From: Gracilaria gracilis
Taxonomy: Eukaryota > Rhodophyta > Florideophyceae > Gracilariales > Gracilariaceae
Assembly: GCA_030374805.1 (NCBI GenBank)
Contig: JARGSG010000028.1
Coordinates: 372,001-436,000, forward strand
Length of the DNA stretch: 64,000 nt
Direction: 5' to 3'
A model generated the notes under the pieces. It ran no database searches. It was not told the origin of the DNA and saw only the letters and a list, made by a program, of their open reading frames with translations. A program made the translations under genes and the position numbers. This document shows, piece by piece, positions 10,822 to 19,539 of the stretch; the first letter of the stretch is position 1; every line of letters starts with the position of its first letter.

Positions 10822-12012
10822 AAGAACAATTAAAAGTAACGACGGCGCAAGCCTGTGCACATATTCTCCGTGTTGTACTCTGCTCGATCGATCGATGCTT
10901 GACCGATGGCATGCATTCAAGCCAAAAGCCTTTATAATCGGGAACGTCATTGTTGTTGTTTATTGTCGATACGCTAGGTTGATTCCTCCTGGTTTTTTTG
11001 TGAGCATTTGAGAATTTGTTTGAAGCCTCTACGAAAGATGAAAGACGTTTACGAGCTGTTCCTCTCTGAAATGGAGACAGTTTTCCATATTAGACCCGAA
11101 TGCTACACCATTTAGTCATCATCATCTTCTTTATTGTGGACAGCAATTTTCTATTCCTAAGCTGCAAAAACTTCAAATGACAGAAGAAGAAGCCATTGAT
11201 AGGAAGAAGAAGGCGATAAGCGTCGGTAACGAAACGACGAAATTCCTGCGGTCGAAAACATGTACGGGATGTAATACTTTCTTGTTATAACCAAGTAGTG
11301 TAGCACAGCTACTGGCTCGTAGTTAGTGGGTATTGTAAACAACAGTTTTCTATTTCTTGACTGTTGTAACAGTCGCGGGAATGTTATCAGACATTATGTC
11401 GAGGAGTGGTACTAACAGCGTAGGTGAATAGGCCATGGGATCAGCACAAGGATTGGCGTCGTTGCTTCTCTCTCAGCATCAAAATCTACCATCCTCTTCA
11501 CTCGACCCCCGGCCGGGTCTATCTATCATTGTGCTGCCGCCCGTTCGCCTGGGCTGGCTCGCTGACATTGTTAATGGGGCGCTATCGCCCTCTGATCAGT
11601 TTATTCGTCAATACAAGATCATTCTAATTTACCAAGCAATACCCAATTGCTTGAGCTCATCTTCACTGTCCCAACTGTCTATGCTCACATTATGTCTTAC
11701 AACTGTACGTGTAGCTGAGCTTCAAATGAGCTTTCTTTCGTTAGAAAGCAAAAACGTTTCGGTTTGAGTCGAGTAAACGTGTTGATGGACTTTGTCACTC
11801 AGCGAGAAGCTTGAACAAATGATCTCTCATTGACAATCAAAGAACGAATCACGTGGAACAGCAAAGAAGGGTTTCTTATCCAGTTTTCACCAGAAACGTT
11901 AGTAGCCATCAGTCATTCTATTTCTCGTCCATGTTTTTCTATGTTACCGGACGTCATAAGAATGTCCCTCAACTAGCAACAGCCCGCTGTGGCTTGTTGA
12001 GGTATAGCCTTT
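10822..12012. other. Intergenic, repeat-bearing
   Basis: A GATC-type short tandem lies near 10885-10897. A dispersed-repeat copy lies at about 11125-11165, with a shorter related stretch at 11338-11362. A 110-codon open frame at 11435-11767 shows no domain. The right end runs into a retroelement remnant. Confidence 0.45.
11125..11165 (+). repeat. Dispersed repeat B, copy 1
   Basis: A stretch containing CTTTATTGTGGACAGCA followed by TTTTCTATT closely matches 28086-28130. A shorter related run (CAGTTTTCTATTTCTTGACTG) lies 200 bases downstream at about 11341-11361. All are in intergenic DNA. The element type is unknown. Confidence 0.6.
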
Positions 12013-12255
12013 TTGAAAGATAGTTGTGAGATTCGGAGATGCGAAGTAACTCTTGCTCAGTTCTACGCTGGGCACGTGTTCGAACTTGATCCAGTTGCTA
12101 CTTTTCTTGGAGACAAAGTCTGTCGCTGTGAGTGCGCAACAAAACCAAACAGAGATGTAGAACACGTAGTGTTGCGCTGTCCGCTAACGGTCTCTTCGAG
12201 GCGAGAAGAACTGCGAAGTAGGGTTGAACGTCATCATAAGTCAGTCAGAGAATAG
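12013..12255 (+). mobile_element. Remnant of a non-LTR retrotransposon, 3' end of the RT ORF
   Basis: An 80-codon open segment without a good ATG reads as the C-terminal tail of a LINE-type reverse transcriptase ORF. It carries a block like LAQFYAGHVFELDPV, then the zinc-knuckle-like array CRCEC...EHVVLRCPL, whose C-x-C...H...C spacing is typical of these tails. No reverse transcriptase or endonuclease domain remains upstream. It is therefore a 3' fragment of a 5'-truncated or decayed insertion. It lies 245 bases before the RHS-type NTPase gene. Confidence 0.6.
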
Positions 12256-12499
12256 GCAATTCACTGCGAAAACTGTTTTCCACTCGTTTCTTGACATGTC
12301 TGGCACATAAATTCGTGCACTTCATTTATATGACGGAATGGTGAGTGCCACTCAGGGTGTCAGTCCAAATCTCCAAGCTTCCTGTCACCGAAACTTGCGC
12401 TTCCGCACGGACTGGTCATGGCACTCGATACGTCTAAAACAAAGCCGTCATCATCAATCAAGAGTGGTTCAGAAGGGTCCCTAACCCTATCAAGTTCCA

Positions 12500-14167
12500 A
12501 TGCTCTCACGAACCTCCGTCTGCTCGCTCAGTATTCTTCTCGGCAACATTTCTCGGCAATACCGCATTAGAAATTTTGGTGAACAACTTAACAACGCATC
12601 CACTCTAATACCGGCCGCTGTAGAGTATCCAACCTTGTTTAACAGCTTTGCGCCCCATTTTGCTGAAGATCCACGCATTGGCAAACAAGTTGCGTCCTTT
12701 GAACGAGCTGTGAAACAAAAAGTCTCGGATTCGATCGACGTTATTCGAACTGACTCTCCAATTGAGGGTATTGGATGTGCTCTCTGTCCACACCTAATTT
12801 TTGTGCGCCGTCGAATCCATGATGCTCTGCTGACCGCAATTCGAAAGCGATTGCATGCTGTTGTTGTTGGAAACCCTGGAATAGGCAAGAGCGTTTTCCA
12901 ACAGTACTACCTTGCTCGCATTTTCAATGAACAATTGTTTGGGCCCCTGCCAGACGACTACTTTGGGAACACTAATCCTCCGGAAGTCGTGGTACGACAA
13001 ATCGGTGCAAGTCTTACCGAGTTGTATTTTGTGCCGGAGCGGAAGTATGTTATATTTCAAAGAAGCCCTGAAGTTCTACTTCGCGCTTTCAAACCGGAGC
13101 GCACCCTTCTTCTTTTCGAGCCCGGCCATGACGTCTGTGAACCTGTATGGTCTCCCCAAATTCCGACATCAGCGTATGTCTCTCCAAGTAGCTCACGGTA
13201 CAAAGAATTCGTGAAAAGAGGAGCTCGAAAGCTCTACAATCCCGTATGGGATCTTGACGAAATCCTCTGTGTCGCTGAGATTATGCGGTCCGAGTCATCT
13301 TTTCCGGACGCAATGCAAAGTTTCTATAAAGACGCAGAAGTAGAAAAGCGCTTCAAAGAATTCGGCGGCATTTTTCGGTACTGCCTTCCACAGCATCCTG
13401 AAGTTCTTTTGGATGCGAGGGGAAAGCGAAAGGAAGCACTTCAAGAGGCTGGAAGGAGTAGCCTAATTCGATTTGAAACTATCGAACATCCAGAGGTCAG
13501 CCACCATTTGGCGCATTTCGAGGTCGACGTCACTGGACCGGACCCATTTGGGAAAGCCACAATCGATCTTGTGAACGACAACGTTGAGAACGAGCTCAAA
13601 CGTGAATGGTTATTAGTGTCTCTACTTGACAAAATCCGGGCTCTAATGCGCAATGACGAGACGGGTTATATGGACAAAGCATGTCAAGACCTGTTTGAGG
13701 ATGTTCTTGCTGAAGTTCTTATGCGCAAGGTGGCTTGGCGTCAAAGGGTGGTAGTGGGTGGACATGTTGCCCGAGAAGATGGAGTTCTATTTTCAAGCGG
13801 GTACTTGTTAAGGCGGATTGATGGAATTGTGCCCAAGTTTGAGGATATGGATGAGCGAGTGTTGTATGTACCATTGAAGAGGAATTTTCCACTAGCAGAT
13901 ATGGTGTGGCGATGTGGTGATTTACTTTTCATGGCAAACGCGGCCCGTCAAAACAGCGGCTCGAAACGAGTTGCCGGCGTAGAAGCATTTGTGAATGAAT
14001 TATGTGTCCCTCACGGCTTGAAAGTTTGTCTATACATTGTGCCAAAACACGATATGTTTACCAGGCTCAACGTAGAGGTGCCGTTGACGGCGCGAAAGCT
14101 GGTCAATTTGGAAGTGGTGATCCTGGAAATGCCGAAGGACTACGGCGCGAGCACATTTGGATACTAA
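12500..14167 (+). CDS. Crinkler/RHS-type NTPase (CR-NTPase)
   Basis: The ATG at 12500 opens an intact 555-residue protein. Residues 117-131 contain a Walker A loop (AVVVGNPGIGKSVF) in the style of Crinkler effectors and trypanosome retrotransposon hot spot (RHS) proteins. A strand ending TLLLFEPG at 202-209 sits where Walker B is expected. The following SAYVSPSSSRYKEFVKRG and YNPVWDLDEI (about 225-255) match the family's conserved S-P...Y-K-F and P-V-W-x-L-x-E blocks. The C-terminal half (about 370-530) has RVLYVPLKRNFPLADMVW, as in RHS C-terminal domains. Members are thought to be transposon-associated NTPases, some fused to nucleases and some reused as effectors. The first 25 residues may be a weak leader. 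A retroelement remnant just upstream supports mobile ancestry. The family call rests on motif recall; function in this host is unknown. Confidence 0.72.
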   Translation: MLSRTSVCSLSILLGNISRQYRIRNFGEQLNNASTLIPAAVEYPTLFNSFAPHFAEDPRIGKQVASFERAVKQKVSDSIDVIRTDSPIEGIGCALCPHLIFVRRRIHDALLTAIRKRLHAVVVGNPGIGKSVFQQYYLARIFNEQLFGPLPDDYFGNTNPPEVVVRQIGASLTELYFVPERKYVIFQRSPEVLLRAFKPERTLLLFEPGHDVCEPVWSPQIPTSAYVSPSSSRYKEFVKRGARKLYNPVWDLDEILCVAEIMRSESSFPDAMQSFYKDAEVEKRFKEFGGIFRYCLPQHPEVLLDARGKRKEALQEAGRSSLIRFETIEHPEVSHHLAHFEVDVTGPDPFGKATIDLVNDNVENELKREWLLVSLLDKIRALMRNDETGYMDKACQDLFEDVLAEVLMRKVAWRQRVVVGGHVAREDGVLFSSGYLLRRIDGIVPKFEDMDERVLYVPLKRNFPLADMVWRCGDLLFMANAARQNSGSKRVAGVEAFVNELCVPHGLKVCLYIVPKHDMFTRLNVEVPLTARKLVNLEVVILEMPKDYGASTFGY

Positions 14168-14775
14168 ACAGAAACTCCGACTGCGTCGATGGCACCAAGG
14201 GCTAGAAGCATCAGCTCTATTGTTGAAAATGTATAGCACAGGAGGCGGAAAGTTGAACGTTGAACTCATTAGGCCGCACATGATCATGTGCTTTTCCATG
14301 CATGTGCGATGTAAGGACGATACGGTTTGTCACACTCGTCCATTTCAACGATGAACTCCCGCAGTATCTACAACGATAGAACGCTATGTAGCTCTAGTGC
14401 CTACTAGGCTATCTTCGCAGCATATGAAATAAAGGCAATCTAAAGGGCGTATGACGTGGCACATCCCACGTGTTTCTAAACTCAACGTGCACCTGCAATG
14501 CGATAACTTTGTCTACTGCAGTCTTCAACTTGGACATGATTCCTCAAGAGGGCTGATCTTGATGAACTTCCTTTTCTCTGAACTCCAAAGACTGCGGAAG
14601 ATCGAACCAGACTTCTTGATTTCCGATATCTGCGAAGAAACACAAACTCTAACAATATATTGCCGCTTTCTTTCTCTTTCAAGCTCTCCGCAAACATACC
14701 CCACACTCGTGTACAGTCCCGCTGTTTCACGAACGACAATACTGATACCGGCTTACACATATAAGCGCTTCTATA

Positions 14776-14880
14776 AGGCTATGGCCTTCCTCAGGAAAGA
14801 AAGCTTTGTATAGACAAAGTTTTCCTTTAACTCTAGGAATGGAAGAATTGAAGTCCTCAAAGAGAGAGAGAGGTACATTC
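14776..14880 (+). repeat. Dispersed repeat A, copy 1
   Basis: About 95 bases align with 19225-19325. The shared core includes GCTTTGTATA-ACAAAG, then TTTCCTTTAACTCTAGGAAT and GGAAGAATT, and ends in a GA microsatellite. Internal inverted segments (CTTTGT/ACAAAG inside AGGAAA/TTTCCT) could form a hairpin. The GA tail and dispersal suggest a short retroelement or MITE-like unit. Confidence 0.75.
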
Positions 14881-14967
14881 GTATGACGCCAGGTAGCGTA
14901 GAAGAACTTGGAGGTCCAGCCCATAGCTTTAGTTTTCTATGAAGTCAAGAGTACGCAGCGACAACAT

Positions 14968-15078
14968 TACATATATGTATATATATATATATGTGCAAGT
15001 ACAAATATATATCTATTCATGGGAATTTGGGAATTAGAACGCAGCGTTTATAATGAAGAAGAAGAGGAAGAAGAAATC
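14968..15078. repeat. AT and GAA microsatellites
   Basis: An alternating TA tract lies at about 14968-14993. A purine tract of GAA/GGA units lies at about 15055-15076. They separate repeat A from the ATTGCA motif cluster. Confidence 0.8.
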
Positions 15079-15132
15079 TATTCATTTACATATGAAGATG
15101 TTCGAAGGCTTGAAGCTCCCAACTTGCAAGGA

Positions 15133-15237
15133 TGATTGCAGTGGAACAACATTTCCGCAGTCGGATTGCAATCTCCGTCAAGAATTGCATCCTTGGATTG
15201 CAGTTCAGCGATTGCAATGAATTGCCAATGCAATTGG
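15133..15237. repeat. Cluster of ATTGCA motifs
   Basis: Seven occurrences of ATTGCA or its complement lie within about 105 bases, in contexts such as GGATTGCAATCT, GAATTGCATCC, GGATTGCAGTTC and GATTGCAATG. The cluster ends in ATTGCCAATGCAATTGG. The spacing is irregular, so it is not a simple tandem array. Confidence 0.7.
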
Positions 15238-15931
15238 AGCACAACCCTGACTATCTATGTAGTTTTGAGCTCCGGGTTGTACTCGAGAGTCTCGAGAGTC
15301 TCTTGCGTTTCGCATGGATCCCGGAAGCCTTCTTTGATTGTTTGATTGTTGCATAAAGAGTTAACTGCATGCCAGCCAACTGTTTGAGACTCTAATGCTC
15401 CGTTCCACCAGCAAAAACGACTGCTATGATAATGCTGTAACTGGTATTTATCGAAGTCGGTTTAAAGTCTTCTACTCCCCTCAAGCATATTTGAAAATTG
15501 GCCAAAAAACTTTAGGATCATCCGAGAGGAGGCCTGTGCCGAGGAGGATAAACGCTACTCTTCTATTCCTACCGTCGTAGATATTATGCAAGTAGCTCCA
15601 GTCTTATCCAGACGAAATATCTTAGGAGCACTTTCGTTTCCTCGTTTCCTTCGTAGGTCGTTGAATTGCTTTGGCACACGAGGAACGATACCCACTTTCC
15701 ACAAGACTGCGAAATTCGTTTCCTTTCATACAGTTGATCTCAAACAAGGTCTCGAATACATGGATTGAGAGCAAAAGCTCAATACTGACTCTGCGTCTGC
15801 AAGAATATAGATTCATATAGAACCAAACGTGAGCGGAAATCAGGGGCAAGATCCTCAACGAACCAGCTTTGTTAGAAGATGGCCCAAACGGTCCCAATCG
15901 GAGGCACTTGTGTCCAAGGTTTCGACCGTGT

Positions 15932-17113
15932 ATGATGGCTAATATCGCCCCAATCGAATCGAAGGGATACGACGAACAAGGTCAAATTCCGACGACAGAA
16001 ACAGAATTTGTGGAAGTGAAACGTCTAAACGGACAGAAAGCCTCTCAAATAGATCAGAGCGCGTCCTCCCTCCCACTGGAGGGCAGCTCCAGTTCCAAAA
16101 CTCTAGAGCACCATGAGAGTCCTGGAATGACCCCTGGAATGACGGGTTCACACTCGGAAAGAAAGGGCACAAACATTCTTGATTGGTTAAATCTTTTTCC
16201 TGAAGGAAGGAAGCCTATTTGGGAAAGCTGGGGCGGGGGAAAGAGCCCGAATGGATCCCGAGCTCTATTTCCTATGCAGGAAGCCACTGGAGGGTTTCTG
16301 AGAACATTCCGCTTTGGAGACTCAGCAAACCGAAAAGACGCTACTACATCTGATACTGAGAATCTCAGCAATGCTGATGGCCCGTCAAACACTAATGAAC
16401 AATTTCAAGATAACTCTGTAACTAGGAAAGATACAACAAAGCATTCCTTCCCGTCATATTCAACATGGAAAGACTGGAAGAAGATCTCCGTTGATCTTTA
16501 CTTTCGTCTCACTGACAATCCTCGAAACTCGAGAGTGCGACTGAAGCAAACACTAGCTTTGCTGCCAATAGCCAAAATCAAACCCATAATTGACTTTGGG
16601 TACAAAGGTCCGAACCAGCCCCCTATTAGCATGCGTCTTGACTTGAAGTTTCTTGACTGTGTCAAGTACATGATTCAACAAGACGGAAATTCTATTCTCC
16701 AAGTGAGAGCAAAAGCTCCGCTTTCTGACCCGCGTTTCGTGATGGATGTCGTTTATGAAAGAGAGATGAAGACTTCTATTGACACTGTTAAAATATCATT
16801 TCGTGCAATGGATATTGCCTTCTTGAAAGCTCCAGGGTTTGGATTCGGCTTCAGATTTCCACTTCGATTCGATAATGGAATCAAAATAACAGTTGGGACA
16901 AAGAAGTTCCTTGGAAATGCAAATGCTTCTCAACATGTGGTGAACACGGACCTATTCGAACAGGCAGAGAGTACGTATAGAAGGCGGCGAAATACGTCCA
17001 AAAGCGTTTCTCAGTCTCGTCAAACGTCCAGCAGTTCTCAGAGGAAACCATGGTTCCAGCTTCGTGGCCCAACCAGAATTGACGTGAAGATAAGATGTCT
17101 CGAGTACAGGTAA
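15932..17113 (+). CDS. Unrecognised protein with a beta-rich C-terminal half
   Basis: The open frame reaches back to about 15869 but begins there with TTG. The first ATG in frame is at 15932 (MMANIAPIESK), giving 393 residues. The first 190 are polar and low-complexity, rich in Ser, Thr and Gly. From WKDWKKISVDLYFR onward comes a conserved-looking domain of about 150 residues with alternating hydrophobic strands (LALLPIAKIKPIIDFGYKG; FGFGFRFPLRFDNGIKITVG). This could be a beta-sandwich or barrel. The tail is Ser/Arg-rich. I do not recognise the family. A first exon around 15586 could add an organelle leader, but this is not shown. The gene converges on the LRR gene, with 340 bases between them. 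Confidence 0.6.
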   Translation: MMANIAPIESKGYDEQGQIPTTETEFVEVKRLNGQKASQIDQSASSLPLEGSSSSKTLEHHESPGMTPGMTGSHSERKGTNILDWLNLFPEGRKPIWESWGGGKSPNGSRALFPMQEATGGFLRTFRFGDSANRKDATTSDTENLSNADGPSNTNEQFQDNSVTRKDTTKHSFPSYSTWKDWKKISVDLYFRLTDNPRNSRVRLKQTLALLPIAKIKPIIDFGYKGPNQPPISMRLDLKFLDCVKYMIQQDGNSILQVRAKAPLSDPRFVMDVVYEREMKTSIDTVKISFRAMDIAFLKAPGFGFGFRFPLRFDNGIKITVGTKKFLGNANASQHVVNTDLFEQAESTYRRRRNTSKSVSQSRQTSSSSQRKPWFQLRGPTRIDVKIRCLEYR

Positions 17114-17453
17114 AAGCGCGCACCTACGATCCTACCGTCGTAAGTGAAGATCGACCTGACGACTTATTGCCGAAAGACCTTTGCTGTGTGAGGTGGTTGG
17201 GTGCGATTCTAGGAATTAGTGGATGCAGAGCTCGTGACTTCAGTAATCTGCAACACTGGTCACTAACATTAGTGATGGTTGCTAAGTCTTCCATGGAACC
17301 GTGACCTCAGTGACAAGTTGAAGGAATATCCAAACCATGGATTTGTAACTTTGGGAATCGAGAAGGGATATAATATAATCTTGTAGCAGTTGTTGTACAT
17401 ATGTAGGACACTTGGGGAATTGTACTACTCGATACAAAAAACAAACCAACTCA
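17114..17453. other. Convergent 3' intergenic
   Basis: The 3' ends of the unrecognised plus-strand gene and the minus-strand LRR gene meet here. A small inverted repeat, TCACTAA-CA-TTAGTGA, lies near 17255-17270. Nothing else is seen. Confidence 0.5.
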
Positions 17454-18794
17454 TTACTTCCACTTACTTGTGCCACCAATCCCAAACTCAGATTCGACTT
17501 GGTTTCTTTCCGGGTCCTTTGTTCTCCTCTTTTTTCTTTTCTGCTTCGAAGTATCCTTAGATTGGGTTGGAACAGAGGCCTTTGGAATTATAACTTGTGT
17601 AGCTGCTTTGCCAAGTACATGTGCCCGTGCTTGTGCAATGAGCTCCGACGGTTCGAGACACTTTTCTGGGTCCCCTTCACCTGCTCCATCCTCTGGCAAA
17701 CTTCGCTTTCGCGTTGATGCGAAGCTCTCTCCCCGTCCGCTGTTGGAACCGTCCTCATAAACGCCGTTTCCTCTTTCGTCTTCAGCAGCATCTTTTCCAT
17801 TCGTATCCTTCTGCATCTCATTCTCGTCAATTTTGTCCCCATCGCCGTTCTGCATTCTGGCCAGTACCTCTTTCGGTGGTGGCCGAACAAATCTACGGTC
17901 CTTTTCAATTGGGAATCCAGCAGCAATTCTAAGGCGGTTGATTCGCAGCTTTCGCCTTCCTCCAGCCACTCGAGTGCCATCAATTACTTCAACTTTGGGG
18001 CAGTACTTTCGCAGGTTTTCTGTGAAATCTTGCTCACTTGTCGCGGGGTTGCTTCGGACGTTGAGATTCACAATACTATTGCCGATGAAGGCGAGCGCTT
18101 CAAATGATGAAATGCGGTTGTGCCCTAGATCCACAATCTTTAGACAAGCTAATGAGCTGAGAACTTGTTTAGTTGGCAAAGACGAGATTAGATTATGGGC
18201 CAGTCGCAACTCCGAGAGGCTTCGCAGTCTCTTGATTGAATCTGGAATGACACGGATTTCATTACTTGACAGCGAAAGTTTTGTGAGTGAAGATAGTGCT
18301 GTTACTGGAGTCATGTTCTCAATCCTGTTGTGGCTCAATACCAACGTTTTCACAGCACCGAGGCAAGAGAGACCCTCAAGCTCCTTGATTTGATTTCCGT
18401 TGGCAACCAACGTCAAAAGCGCTCCTGCGAACGAAGCATGAACTAGCCAGTCTGTTGAAACAAACTTATTGCGTGCAATATTCAAAACGCGCAAGGCGGA
18501 AAGTTTCAGCACTGGAGTTAAATCTGAAAGATTGTTATCTCGAACAATGAGAGTTTTGATCTTGTGATTGTTTCTTAGACCACTGAGCGAAGTGAGCTTG
18601 TTTCCGGTGAGATCAACATAATCCAATGAAGAAAGTGCGGAGATATCGTCTAGGTGCGTCAACGCGTTTCGCGGAGCAATTAGGCGGTAGTGTTTGGGGC
18701 AAAACTCGGAGGCCTTGGCCGCGGTGAGCACATTTCGTTGATCCTCATCCTCTGAATCATTACCGCTCTCAGTTATTGCGTTTGAAAGCTTCAT
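17454..18794 (-). CDS. SDS22-like leucine-rich-repeat protein
   Basis: The ATG at 18794 opens a 446-residue protein. After an acidic N-terminus come about nine SDS22-type LRRs of 21-23 residues (about 45-270), for example LDYVDLTGNKLTSLSGL and VKTLVLSHNRIENMTPV. They end in a cap-like segment (LRKYCPKVEVIDGTRV). The C-terminal 150 residues are charged and disordered, with a Lys/Arg-rich stretch (KQKRKKRRTKDPER) that could be a nuclear localisation signal. LRR proteins of this build act as binding scaffolds, for example for protein phosphatase 1, in nuclear or cytoskeletal complexes. The partner cannot be read from the sequence, and there is no catalytic domain. Confidence 0.85.
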   Translation of the reverse strand: MKLSNAITESGNDSEDEDQRNVLTAAKASEFCPKHYRLIAPRNALTHLDDISALSSLDYVDLTGNKLTSLSGLRNNHKIKTLIVRDNNLSDLTPVLKLSALRVLNIARNKFVSTDWLVHASFAGALLTLVANGNQIKELEGLSCLGAVKTLVLSHNRIENMTPVTALSSLTKLSLSSNEIRVIPDSIKRLRSLSELRLAHNLISSLPTKQVLSSLACLKIVDLGHNRISSFEALAFIGNSIVNLNVRSNPATSEQDFTENLRKYCPKVEVIDGTRVAGGRRKLRINRLRIAAGFPIEKDRRFVRPPPKEVLARMQNGDGDKIDENEMQKDTNGKDAAEDERGNGVYEDGSNSGRGESFASTRKRSLPEDGAGEGDPEKCLEPSELIAQARAHVLGKAATQVIIPKASVPTQSKDTSKQKRKKRRTKDPERNQVESEFGIGGTSKWK

Positions 18795-19539
18795 GAGCCA
18801 GAAACGTGATGTTAAAGTTGCACGCGCGCGGCATGCAAACTCTTCGCCCTCAGGTCTGCTGCAGCCTGCAGCTTTTTCCGACCAGATGGCGGGTCACGCG
18901 CGCAGATGGTTTTACGCGGAGCGACGGCGAATATAAAACAAGTTGATAGATCAAAATTGATCTACCCTTGTAGCGTTGATGCGCTTCTTGCCGTTCCACA
19001 GAAAATTATTTTTAGTCAAATTGCACATCTTTGAACGCACCTTTGAACAGAATGGTTCGTTCGTTCGTACGCCTATCTGCTCTCCTCACCTAATATGTGC
19101 GAAGAGGAGAATAGATATCGATATCTAACCTAGAAACGACGAAGGAGACAGAACAACGTATTGAAACGTTTCCTGTTTTTCACCAATCATATTATGGCGT
19201 GAAAGAATGAACAAGTATACCACAGAATTTTCTGGCCTTCCCGAGGAAAAAGCTTTGTATAAACAAAGATTTCCTTTAACTCTAGGAATAGAAGAATTAC
19301 GGTCCACAAGGAGAGAGAGAGAGAGAAATGAACAACATATTACGGGATAGAAGGAAAAGCAAGAAAACACCACTAGCTTTCAACAAGGCCAGTATCCTGG
19401 AAAGCTTAACCATCTTTGAGAGACCGAACCTTCTTGAAGTAGCTCCCCTTGGGCACCATGATGCTGCAGGCGTGGTTGAAAAATAGGAATGGACGAGTCC
19501 ACATGAAAAGTGCATTGGAGAATGGAGACAAAGAAATCA
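18795..19539. other. Intergenic with dispersed repeat A
   Basis: The left 150 bases are the GC-rich promoter side of the LRR gene. The right half holds dispersed repeat A copy 2 and a GA microsatellite, followed by the 3' UTR side of the glycosidase gene. Confidence 0.5.
19225..19327 (+). repeat. Dispersed repeat A, copy 2
   Basis: It aligns with 14776-14880 over about 95 bases with few differences. It carries the same CTTTGT/ACAAAG inverted segments and the same GA-rich end. Both copies are in the same orientation. Confidence 0.75.

Larger units (their letters stand above)
14168..15931. other. Gene-poor stretch with repeats
   Basis: The 1.76 kb between the NTPase gene and the next ORF hold dispersed repeat A (14776-14880), an AT microsatellite, a GAA-type purine run and a cluster of ATTGCA motifs. 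A 60-codon ORF from the ATG at 15586 to 15768 has a transit-peptide-like composition (MQVAPVLSRRNILGALSFPR). It could be a first exon of the downstream gene, but no clean splice joins them. Confidence 0.45.

Noticed and set aside
11435-11767. A 110-codon plus-strand frame before the LINE remnant
   Set aside because: I looked for reverse-transcriptase or gag-like motifs and found none. It may be decayed element DNA, but this cannot be supported.
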